DNA from: DATLFP01 sp035540955
GTDB taxonomy: Bacteria > Actinomycetota > Acidimicrobiia > Acidimicrobiales > CADCSY01
Reading direction: 5' to 3'
DNA: 25,594 bases
Assembly (NCBI GenBank): GCA_035540955.1
Contig: DATLFP010000079.1
Location: 1-25,594 of the forward strand
Made by a program: the position numbers and the translations under genes
The notes under the pieces: model-generated
What the model saw: only the letters and a program-made list of their open reading frames with translations
The model's database searches: none
What the model was told of the DNA's origin: nothing
Shown here: in pieces, positions 17,301 through 23,132 of the stretch
How positions within the stretch are numbered: position 1 is the first letter of the stretch
Layout: each line of letters opens with the position of its first letter

Positions 17301-17882
17301 TCGTCGGGTCTCGACGTGAACGTGCTCGTGCTCGACACCGAGGTGTACTCCAACACCGGCGGGCAGGCGTCGAAGTCGACGCCGAGAGCGGCGGTGGCGA
17401 AGTTCGCGGCCGCCGGGAAGCGCACCCGCAAGAAGGATCTCGGCATGATCGCCGCCGCCCACGGCGACGTCTACGTCGCCCAGGTGGCGCTCGGCGCCAA
17501 CGACCTCCAGACGCTCAAGGCGTTCAACGAGGCCATGTCGTGGCCCGGCCCGTCGCTGATCATCGCCTACAGCCACTGCATCGCCCACGGCATCGACATG
17601 ACCCATGGGATGGACCATCAGCGGGACGCGGTGCGGTCGGGCTACTGGCCGCTGTACCGGTACGACCCGCGCCACGCAGTGGAGGGCGATCACCCGTTCC
17701 ACCTCGACTCCAAGGCGCCGACGCTCTCCTTCGAGGAGTTCGCCCGCCGGGAGTCGCGCTTCAGCCTCCTCGCGTCGATCAGCCCCGACGATGCTGCGGG
17801 CCTCGCCCGCCAGGCCCAGGACGACATCGACGAGCGCTGGCACCTCTACGAGCAGGAGGCGACGGTCGAGCACTCGCCCTGA
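14328..17882 (+). CDS. nifJ: Pyruvate:ferredoxin (flavodoxin) oxidoreductase, single chain
   Basis: 1184 residues from GTG 14328; GTG 14352 (V-K-I-I-D-G-N) is an equally possible start. It oxidises pyruvate with CoA to acetyl-CoA and CO2 and passes electrons to ferredoxin or flavodoxin. All NifJ parts are present in order: domain I with Y-P-I-T-P-A-S-P-M-G-E; the central domains; two 4Fe-4S ferredoxin motifs CxxCxxCxxxC (Cys 693-703 and 750-760); and the TPP domain with A-C-A-G-C-G-E, A-T-G-C-S-S, G-D-G-W-A-Y-D-I-G (Asp 976) and Y-S-N-T-G-G-Q-A-S-K-S-T. The Cys of A-C-A-G-C-G, A-T-G-C and S-H-C-I-A-H-G should bind the proximal cluster. These enzymes are usually oxygen sensitive, which fits the DevR-like box just upstream. 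No ferredoxin gene is in the window. Confidence 0.93.
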   Translation: MPTDRLDAVKIIDGNEAAVHIAYRASEVVAIYPITPASPMGELADSWAAAGQPNLWGDVPTIVEMQSEGGAAGAVHGALQAGALATTFTSSQGLLLMLPNMFKIAGELTPAVIHVAARSLATHALSIFGDHSDVMAARMTGWALLSSASPQEAHDLAAVAHAATLEARVPFLHFFDGFRTSHELNEVALLADDELRWLIDDDLIRAHRRRALDPDRPVVRGTAQNPDVFFQAREASNPYHLLTPRIVQDAMDRLAQRTGRRYRLFEYEGHPEAEQVIVVMGSARSAVAEAVRAGNAGGARLGMVQVRLYRPFDVDALLDALPRSVRRVAVLDRTKEPGAPGEPLFLDVAAAVARSGLPMTTLIGGRYGLSSKELTPPMASAVFDELLAVRPRHGFTVGIVDDVTHLSISYDRAPVAEPSGVTTAVCFGLGSDGTVGANKATAKIVGSHTPLHVQGYFVYDSKKSGSMTTSHLRFGTHPIDAPWLVQQAQLVACHQFAFLDRVDVLGVAAPGATVLLNSPYGPDEVWDHLPAEVQESILERRLRLYVVDAASVSAAVGLGGIVSTVLQTCFFELAGLLPAEEAAVAIKAAIAEAYGSLGPEVMEPNERAVDAALAALGEVDVSGRAVTGRPRSEIEVPDGSPFLRRVTAQIIAGRGDLLPVSALPPDGTFPVGTARLEKRGIAHELPQWDPAICIDCGKCAIVCPHGAIRMRLLDGDAVATAPPTFLTKVPKDAGTPEGVRLTVQVAPDDCTGCRLCVEVCPAKDRAGDGHRALEMVAKGPVLERERAGWAFLESVPEPTTGRPVPVTVRAAQLRQPLFEFSGACAGCGETPYLKLLTQLVGDRLLVANATGCSSIYGGNLPTTPWASDAAGRGPAWANSLFEDNAEFGLGMRLAIDARRREAERRLAGMGPAVGEDLVAAILGADQATDAGIDEQRQRVAELRERLDGRHHEPDVPDLLALADDLVDRSVWIVGGDGWAYDIGFGGLDHVLSSGLDVNVLVLDTEVYSNTGGQASKSTPRAAVAKFAAAGKRTRKKDLGMIAAAHGDVYVAQVALGANDLQTLKAFNEAMSWPGPSLIIAYSHCIAHGIDMTHGMDHQRDAVRSGYWPLYRYDPRHAVEGDHPFHLDSKAPTLSFEEFARRESRFSLLASISPDDAAGLARQAQDDIDERWHLYEQEATVEHSP

Positions 17883-17937
17883 CCCCCCGCCACCCGCGAC
17901 AGAGTGGTGCCCTGTGGAGGAGCGGGACGTCGTCGCC

Positions 17938-18861
17938 ATGATCCGACCGGGCCGGGCGATCACCGGGATGTCGGCCGTCCTCCTGCCGCACACCGCCGAC
18001 GGCAGCGTCGACTGGGCGGCGACGGCGGCGCACGTCGCCCGCACCCACGACGCCGGGCTCACCCCGGCGGTCAACATGGACACCGGCTACGTCCAGCTGC
18101 TCGATCCCGCTGACCGGGCGCGGATGCTGGCGCTCGCCGCCGAGGTGACCGGCGGCCGGTTCGTGGCCGGCGCCGTGGTCGACGATGCCGCGGGCGCGGC
18201 CTTCGACCTCGCATCCCACGTGGCGGCGGCCCAGGCGGTCCTCGCTGCCGGCGGCACGCCGGTCGTCTTCCCGTCGCACGGGCTCAACGCCCTCGACGAC
18301 GAGGGATGGGTGGCGGCGCTGGCGGCGATCGGGGCCGAGGTCGATCGCTTCATCGGGTTCGAGCTCGGCGCGATGTTCATCCCCCACGGGCGCATCGTCT
18401 CGCTCGACGCGTATCGCGGGATGCTCGCGATCCCGTCGTGCGTGGGCGCCAAGCACTCGTCGCTCGACCGGGCGCTCGAGTGGGAGCGGCTGCGGGCGCG
18501 CGACCAGGATCGCCCTGACTTCCTCGTGCTCACCGGCAACGACCTGGCCATCGACATGGTGATGTACGGCTCGGACTACCTGCTCGGGCTCTCGACCCTG
18601 GCCCCCGATGTCTTCGCGGCCCGCGACCGGCTGTGGGCCGCCGGCGACCCGCGCTTCCACGAGCTGAACGACCTGCTGCAGCACCTGGGTCTCGTGGCGT
18701 TCCGCCCGCCCGTGCCCGCTTACCGTCACGCCGCCGCGATGTTCCTGGAGCTGCGAGGGTGGGCGAGCTCCGACGCGACGCCTCCCGGGATGCCCCGCCG
18801 TCCGGCGTCCGACCGGGCGCTCCTGCGCGACATCCTCGACCGGCTGGCGCCGTGGCTGTGA
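17938..18861 (+). CDS. DHDPS/NAL-family class I aldolase-like protein
   Basis: 307 residues from ATG 17938; GTG 17914 is an alternative start adding eight residues. GGAGGAG lies 15 nt before the ATG, which is longer than ideal. The TIM barrel of the dihydrodipicolinate synthase / N-acetylneuraminate lyase family is recognisable: R-A-I-T-G-M-S-A-V-L-L-P at the start and G-A-K-H-S-S at 170-175, where Lys 172 is the expected Schiff-base residue. The catalytic Tyr of the P-Y-Y segment is missing: the stretch at 109-115 reads V-V-F-P-S-H-G. The G-T-T-G-E loop reads N-M-D-T-G-Y. It is therefore not a lysine-pathway DHDPS; another 2-oxo acid or related aldehyde chemistry is likely. It sits 55 nt after the pyruvate oxidoreductase gene, and its stop overlaps the next start (GTGA), so it works with the next two genes. 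Confidence 0.82.
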   Translation: MIRPGRAITGMSAVLLPHTADGSVDWAATAAHVARTHDAGLTPAVNMDTGYVQLLDPADRARMLALAAEVTGGRFVAGAVVDDAAGAAFDLASHVAAAQAVLAAGGTPVVFPSHGLNALDDEGWVAALAAIGAEVDRFIGFELGAMFIPHGRIVSLDAYRGMLAIPSCVGAKHSSLDRALEWERLRARDQDRPDFLVLTGNDLAIDMVMYGSDYLLGLSTLAPDVFAARDRLWAAGDPRFHELNDLLQHLGLVAFRPPVPAYRHAAAMFLELRGWASSDATPPGMPRRPASDRALLRDILDRLAPWL

Positions 18862-20279
18862 GGTACCCGCAGGTGAAGAACCTGCGCTCGCTCGCCGAGG
18901 TGCGGGGCCGGCTCGACGAGCTCGGCGTCGATCTCCCGCTCGCCGACGATGTCGACCCCGCCGGCGTGCTGTCGACACCGATCGCCTTCACCGACGGCTC
19001 CGCCGGCGTCCGGACCGCCGCCAACCGGTTCGCGGTGCTGCCGATGGAGGGCTGGGACGGGACGGCCGCCGGAGGGTCCACCGATCTGGTCCGCCGTCGC
19101 TGGCGGCGGTTCGGCGCCGGCGGTGCCGGGCTGGTCTGGGGCGAGGCCACCGCCGTCCGCCCCGATGGCCGGGCCAACCCCAACCAGCTCGTGCTCGACG
19201 CCACCACCGTGGACGGCATCGCCGAGCTGCGCGCCCTGCTCGATCCCGCGCAGGTGGTGGGTCTCCAGCTCACCCACTCCGGGCGGTGGTCGCGCCCCCG
19301 GGGCGTGCCCGCGCCGCGGACGGCCTACGCCCATCGCGTGCTCGACGAGCGGGCCGGTGCCACACCGGGTGACGTGCTCACCGACGGCGAGCTCGACGAC
19401 CTCGTCGAGGACTTCGTGGCGAGCGCCGCGCTCGCCGCCGAGGCCGGGTTCGACTTCGTCGACGTCAAGCACTGCCACGGCTACCTGCTCCACGAGCTCC
19501 TGACCGCCCGCGACCGTCCCGGCCGCTACGGGGGCGATCTCGCCGGGCGCAGCCAGTTCCTGCGCGCCGTCACCGAGGGCATCCGCGGCCGGGCGCCGGG
19601 CTTGGCCGTCGCCGTCCGTCTGTCGGCGTTCGACCTCGTCCCGTTCGCGACCGGCGCCGGCGGGGTGGGGGTGCCGGTTGTCGAGGGTCCCTACGACCTC
19701 GCGTTCGGGGGTGATGGCACCGGCCTCGGCATCGACCTGACCGAGACCCATGCCCTGCTCGACCTGCTGACCGATCTCGGCATCGGGCTGGTGAGCACGA
19801 CTGGCGGGAGCCCGTACTACAACCCGCATGCCCAGCGGCCGGCGTACTTCCCGCCGTCGGACGGCTACCAGCCGCCCGAGGACCCGCTGGTCGGGGTGGC
19901 TCGCCATCTGGCCGTCGCCGCCGAGGTGGCGGGCCGGCATCCCGAGCTGGTGGTGGTGGCGTCGGGGTGCACCTACCTGCAGGAGTGGCTGCCGCACGCG
20001 GCGCAGGCGGTGATCGCGACCGGCGGCGCCTCGATGATCGGCCTCGGACGGATGGCGTTGTCGTACCCGGAGCTCCCCGCCGATGTCCTCGCCGGCCGCC
20101 CCCTTCAGCTCCGGCTCCTCTGCCGCACGTTCAGCGACTGCACCACCGCGCCCCGCAACGGGCTGGTCTCGGGGTGCTACCCGCTCGACGGCCACTACCG
20201 GGACTCCCCGCAACGGGTGGTGCTGGCGAGGGCGAAGCGGGAGGCGCGAGAGCGGCTGGGGGCGAAGTACGAGCAATGA
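18858..20279 (+). CDS. Old yellow enzyme-type NADH:flavin oxidoreductase
   Basis: 473 residues, an FMN-binding TIM barrel. Visible blocks are A-N-R-F-A-V-L-P-M-E-G-W-D-G (55-68, the first strand at the FMN), Q-L-T-H-S-G-R (137-143), K-H-C-H-G-Y-L-L-H-E (204-213) with the family's substrate-binding His pair, R-Y-G-G-D (223-227) and the phosphate-binding end I-G-L-G-R-M-A (394-400). The C-terminus has Cys 422, 428 and 440 in L-C-R-T-F-S-D-C-T-T, near where 2,4-dienoyl-CoA-reductase relatives hold an Fe-S cluster, but the four-Cys pattern is not complete. The flavin/NADH-linked reductase domains of those longer enzymes are absent. The start GTG 18858 overlaps the aldolase stop, and the stop overlaps the P450 ATG (ATGA). 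Probable role: reduction or oxidation of an enone or enoate in the same pathway. Confidence 0.88.
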   Translation: MRYPQVKNLRSLAEVRGRLDELGVDLPLADDVDPAGVLSTPIAFTDGSAGVRTAANRFAVLPMEGWDGTAAGGSTDLVRRRWRRFGAGGAGLVWGEATAVRPDGRANPNQLVLDATTVDGIAELRALLDPAQVVGLQLTHSGRWSRPRGVPAPRTAYAHRVLDERAGATPGDVLTDGELDDLVEDFVASAALAAEAGFDFVDVKHCHGYLLHELLTARDRPGRYGGDLAGRSQFLRAVTEGIRGRAPGLAVAVRLSAFDLVPFATGAGGVGVPVVEGPYDLAFGGDGTGLGIDLTETHALLDLLTDLGIGLVSTTGGSPYYNPHAQRPAYFPPSDGYQPPEDPLVGVARHLAVAAEVAGRHPELVVVASGCTYLQEWLPHAAQAVIATGGASMIGLGRMALSYPELPADVLAGRPLQLRLLCRTFSDCTTAPRNGLVSGCYPLDGHYRDSPQRVVLARAKREARERLGAKYEQ

Positions 20280-21523
20280 GCACGACCGAGGTCGACCGCA
20301 CCCCTCAGCGCAAGGACCCCGACGCGCCCCTGGCGTTCGAGACCAGCGACCCCGAGTTCCGCCGCGACCCGTACTCCCGGTACGCCGAGCTGCGGGAGGC
20401 GCCGGGCCTGCACCGCACGCCCGACGGCCTGTGGGTGCTGACCCGCTACGACGACGTGCAGGCCGTGGTGCGCGACCCGCGCCTGTCGAGCCACCCCAAG
20501 CACGCCACCGACGGTCGCCGCGCCGCCCGGGGCGACATCCCCTTCCTCGGCGACGGCACGATCCAGATCATGCTGATCGCCGACGCGCCCGATCACACGC
20601 GGCTGCGCCGGCTCGCCAACAAGGCGTTCACCCCGAGGGCCGTCGAGCAGCTCCGACCGCGCATCGCCGAGCTCGTCGACGGCATGCTCGACGCCGCCGT
20701 CGAGCGGGGCTCCTTCGACGTGATGGCCGATCTCGCCGAGCCGCTGCCCGTGATGGTGATCTGCGACCTGCTCGGTGTGCCCGTCGAGGACCAGGAGCAG
20801 TTCAAGCCGTGGTCGACGGCGATCGCCCGCATGCTCGATCCTGATGTCGACCAGTCGATGCTCGAGCAGGCCGTCCCTGCGGTGATGGGCTTCGTGCAGT
20901 ACTTCAACGGGCTCATCGACGAGCGCCGTGCCGACCCCCGCGACGACCTCCTGTCGGCCCTCATCGCCGCCGAGGCCGACGGCGAGTCGCTCACGACGCC
21001 CGAGCTGTTCGCCATGATCATCCTGCTGTTCATCGCCGGCCACGAGACGACGACGAACCTGATCGGCAACGGCACGCTGGCGCTCCTGCGCAACCCCGAC
21101 CAGCTCGCCGCCCTGCGCCGCGACCCGGCCCTGGCGGTGCCTGCCACCGAGGAGCTGCTGCGGTTCGACTCGCCCGTGCAGGTGACGGCCCGCACCGCCA
21201 CCGTGGACCTCGAGATCAACGGGATCCCGCTCGAGCAGGGTGAGAGCGTGATCTGCGGGCTGGCCGCCGCCAACCGCGACCCTCGGTACGTGGAGGACCC
21301 CGACCGCCTCGACCTCGCCCGGGGGAAGATGACCCACCTGTCGTTCAGCAACGGCATGCACTACTGCCTGGGCGCCCCCCTGGCCCGCCTGGAGGGCCAG
21401 CTCGCGTTCGCCGCGATGGCCAGCCGGTTCCCGGCCATGGCCCTCGCCGACGATCGTCCGCCGTACCGCGACCACTTCGTGCTGCGAGGTCTGGCCTCCC
21501 TGCCGGTCGCCCTCACCGGCTGA
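20276..21523 (+). CDS. Cytochrome P450
   Basis: 415 residues, the usual length for soluble bacterial P450s. The C-helix block D-A-P-D-H-T-R-L-R-R (103-112), the I-helix oxygen-activation motif A-G-H-E-T-T (254-259), the ExxR pair Glu 293/Arg 296 and the haem loop F-S-N-G-M-H-Y-C-L-G (357-366) with proximal Cys 364 are all present, so it should be active given ferredoxin and reductase partners. None is encoded nearby. The substrate is unknown. ATG 20276 lies inside the stop of the oxidoreductase gene, so aldolase, oxidoreductase and P450 are tightly coupled and probably modify one compound. The gene ends 31 nt before the S4 gene. Confidence 0.93.
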   Translation: MSTTEVDRTPQRKDPDAPLAFETSDPEFRRDPYSRYAELREAPGLHRTPDGLWVLTRYDDVQAVVRDPRLSSHPKHATDGRRAARGDIPFLGDGTIQIMLIADAPDHTRLRRLANKAFTPRAVEQLRPRIAELVDGMLDAAVERGSFDVMADLAEPLPVMVICDLLGVPVEDQEQFKPWSTAIARMLDPDVDQSMLEQAVPAVMGFVQYFNGLIDERRADPRDDLLSALIAAEADGESLTTPELFAMIILLFIAGHETTTNLIGNGTLALLRNPDQLAALRRDPALAVPATEELLRFDSPVQVTARTATVDLEINGIPLEQGESVICGLAAANRDPRYVEDPDRLDLARGKMTHLSFSNGMHYCLGAPLARLEGQLAFAAMASRFPAMALADDRPPYRDHFVLRGLASLPVALTG

Positions 21524-21554
21524 AGTCGGGCGCCCGAGCGGCAAGACTGCAGGC

Positions 21555-21929
21555 ATGGCGCTCCTGGACGCGACCAGGGTCGACCGCTGGCTGTGGTCGG
21601 TCCGCGTCTACAAGACCCGCTCGGACGCCACCGATGCGTGCCGGGGCGGGCACGTCAGGGTGAACGGGACGCCGGCGAAGCCGGCCACGACCGTGCGCCC
21701 GGGTGACCGGGTCGAGGCGCTCGCGCACGAACGGGAGCGGGTGCTCGAGGTGGTGCGGGTGATCGACAAGCGGGTCGGCGCCGCGGTCGCCGCCGAGTGC
21801 GTGGTCGACCACAGCCCGCCCCCGCCGCCCCGCGAGGAGCGGCTGGTTCCGCTGTTCAACCGCGACCCCGGCGCCGGCCGGCCCACCAAGCGAGAGCGGC
21901 GGGCGCTCGACCGGCTCCGCGAGCGGTGA
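21555..21929 (+). CDS. S4-domain RNA-binding protein (Hsp15-like)
   Basis: 124 residues. The first 60 form an S4 domain: T-R-V-D-R-W-L-W-S-V-R-V-Y-K-T-R-S-D-A begins it and G-G-H-V-R-V-N-G-T-P-A-K-P follows. A basic C-terminal tail is rich in Arg and Lys (G-R-P-T-K-R-E-R-R). This is the layout of Hsp15 (HslR), which in E. coli binds stalled 50S subunits carrying peptidyl-tRNA. In actinobacteria the role is less well known, so the function is inferred. It starts 31 nt after the P450 and ends 10 nt before the VOC gene; it may be cotranscribed with both without sharing their job. Confidence 0.88.
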   Translation: MALLDATRVDRWLWSVRVYKTRSDATDACRGGHVRVNGTPAKPATTVRPGDRVEALAHERERVLEVVRVIDKRVGAAVAAECVVDHSPPPPPREERLVPLFNRDPGAGRPTKRERRALDRLRER

Positions 21930-21939
21930 GGAGGCACTG

Positions 21940-22293
21940 ATGGCCGAGGACTGGGCCCGACCCGTCGTCCACTGGGAGATCACGGCCCGCGACCCGCAGG
22001 GACTCAAGGCGTTCTACGGGGCGCTCTTCAGCTGGGACATCAGCGACGGGCCCATCCTGAGCATCCCCGCCGGTCTCGGGGGGCCGGAACCGGGGCCCGC
22101 GGGGCACATCCGCCAGAGCGAGCGGACCGGCGTGAGCCTCTACGTGCAGGTGCGCGACCTGCGCGCCTCCCTCGACCACGCCGTCGCCCTCGGCGGTGCG
22201 GTCACGGCCGAGCCGTTCGATGTCCCCGGGGGCCCCACCCTCGCCGGCATCACCGACCCCGAGGGGAACCCGGTCACCCTCGTCCAGCAGTAG
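21940..22293 (+). CDS. VOC (glyoxalase/bleomycin-resistance fold) protein
   Basis: 117 residues with two beta-alpha-beta-beta-beta modules. The first starts V-V-H-W-E-I and continues L-K-A-F-Y-G-A-L-F-S-W; the second holds L-Y-V-Q-V-R-D-L-R-A-S-L-D-H-A and ends G-I-T-D-P-E-G-N-P-V-T-L-V-Q. His 11 is a possible metal ligand, but the last strand lacks the Glu found in metal-dependent glyoxalases, so it may bind a ligand without catalysis. The ATG has a strong GGAGG 6 nt upstream. The closest recognisable group is the small, single-domain actinobacterial VOC proteins with the F-Y-x-x-L-F-x-W signature. No specific function can be given. Confidence 0.85.
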   Translation: MAEDWARPVVHWEITARDPQGLKAFYGALFSWDISDGPILSIPAGLGGPEPGPAGHIRQSERTGVSLYVQVRDLRASLDHAVALGGAVTAEPFDVPGGPTLAGITDPEGNPVTLVQQ

Positions 22294-22375
22294 CGCCCTT
22301 CAACCCCTCGTTCTGGGACCGATCGGGCCGGCCTGACGTACCGGATCGGGCCCGGAACGGCGTTGGTGGCGCGGC

Positions 22376-22645
22376 TCAGTCGAGCTCGACGTAGCGGCGC
22401 ACGACGACGGAGGCCGGGTCGACGACGTCGTCGAGCGCGGCGTTGGACGGCGGTGCCGCGTCGGCCTCGGCGTCGGTGCCCCAGAGCGTGACGGTCAGCC
22501 AGTCGCCGTCGTCGCCCCGCGCGGTGGTGCGGCGCCGCAGGCCCGGCTGGTGGTAGGCCACCTCGGTCTGGAAGGCGGCGTCGGCGGCGAGGAACGCCGC
22601 TTCGTCCGCGCCGGGCCGCAGCCGGAAGGTGCGCAGCTCGATCAG
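22376..22645 (-). CDS. NIPSNAP-like small protein, probable CTG start
   Basis: About 89 residues. The product begins L-I-E-L-R-T-F-R-L-R-P-G, which looks like the N-terminus of NIPSNAP / ferredoxin-like-fold proteins (M-I-V-E-L-R-T-Y-x-x-x-P-G), and ends V-V-R-R-Y-V-E-L. No ATG, GTG or TTG exists in this frame before the GTG at 22561, which would delete the first third of the domain. The best start is CTG 22645. It overlaps, as CTGA, the stop of a 22-codon frame that begins at ATG 22710. Either the gene uses CTG with coupling to that leader, or a single-base indel (biological or assembly) separates the ATG from the body. It is divergent from csoR. The function is unknown. Confidence 0.6.
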   Translation of the reverse strand: MIELRTFRLRPGADEAAFLAADAAFQTEVAYHQPGLRRRTTARGDDGDWLTVTLWGTDAEADAAPPSNAALDDVVDPASVVVRRYVELD

Positions 22646-22710
22646 CGGGCGGGCACCGCCGTACGGGCCGCGCCGACGTGGGCCGCACGGCGGTCGCGGG
22701 TGGACGACAT
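22642..22710 (-). other. Possible 22-codon leader frame ending in CTGA
   Basis: Reads M-S-S-T-R-D-R-R and onward to a TGA at 22644-22642 that overlaps the proposed CTG start of the NIPSNAP-like gene. The ATG has no clear Shine-Dalgarno. It could be a coupled leader peptide, the original N-terminus split off by a frameshift, or chance. Confidence 0.3.
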
Positions 22711-22771
22711 GGCGTCAGGTTCCCACGGCGGCTCCGACGCCGGCAACGCCCGCTGTCCGCCACCCTGGCTG

Positions 22772-22788
22772 ATACCCTCTGGGGGTAT
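22772..22788 (+). promoter_or_regulatory. CsoR-type operator overlapping the csoR start
   Basis: ATACCC-TCTGG-GGGTAT is a perfect 6-5-6 inverted repeat of the kind bound by CsoR/RcnR-family repressors. Its last two bases are the A and T of the csoR ATG (22787), and the G-run that would serve as Shine-Dalgarno is inside the right arm. Bound repressor would therefore block its own promoter or ribosome site directly. Autoregulation is inferred. Confidence 0.7.
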
Positions 22789-23068
22789 GCGAGGCTACAG
22801 CGACGACCGGGAGGCCGTGGTCAAGCGGCTGCGCCGGATCGAGGGCCAGGTCCGGGGCGTGCAACGCATGGTCGACGAGGACGCCTACTGCATCGACGTC
22901 CTCACCCAGATCTCGGCCGTCACCAAGGCGCTGCAGGCGGTCGCCCTCGAGCTGCTCGACGATCACCTCAGCCACTGCGTGGCGCACGCGGTGGCGGCGG
23001 GCGGCGACGAGGCCGACGCCAAGCTGGCCGAGGCGTCGGCCGCCATCGCCCGTCTCGTCAAGAGCTGA
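22787..23068 (+). CDS. csoR: Copper-sensing transcriptional repressor CsoR
   Basis: 93 residues, an all-helical DUF156 protein. R-L-R-R-I-E-G-Q-V-R-G lies in the first helix. The Cu(I) ligands of the family are present as Cys 35 (A-Y-C-I-D-V-L-T-Q), His 60 and Cys 64 (H-L-S-H-C), matching Cys36/His61/Cys65 of M. tuberculosis CsoR one residue earlier. This supports copper rather than nickel, formaldehyde or persulfide sensing. ATG 22787 fits the family N-terminus M-R-G-Y and lies at the end of the operator. No copper ATPase or CopZ gene is in the window; the nearest copper gene is the convergent multicopper oxidase. A strong hairpin follows the stop. Confidence 0.92.
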   Translation: MRGYSDDREAVVKRLRRIEGQVRGVQRMVDEDAYCIDVLTQISAVTKALQAVALELLDDHLSHCVAHAVAAGGDEADAKLAEASAAIARLVKS

Positions 23069-23082
23069 GCCCGGACGCGACT

Positions 23083-23121
23083 CGGCGCACCCGGCGGCGA
23101 GAGCCGCAACCGGGTGCGCCG
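23083..23121. terminator. Bidirectional terminator between csoR and multicopper oxidase
   Basis: A perfect 12-bp stem (23083-23094 with 23110-23121) encloses an inner 4-bp stem with a GAGA tetraloop (23095-23106). It lies between two convergent stops (23068 and 23133). There is no T-run on either side. The left arm with its flank shares 14 nt with the hairpin at 8414-8456. Confidence 0.75.
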
Positions 23122-23132
23122 GAGGGATCGAG

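Noticed and set aside
14598..18083. Minus-strand open frame of over 1100 codons opposite the pyruvate oxidoreductase gene
   Set aside because: It is a mirror of a gene with ferredoxin and TPP motifs; the product is compositionally biased with no recognisable domain.
21526..21537. TCGGGCGCCCGA palindrome after the P450 stop
   Set aside because: Too short for a convincing terminator, and the genes on both sides run the same way with a short gap.
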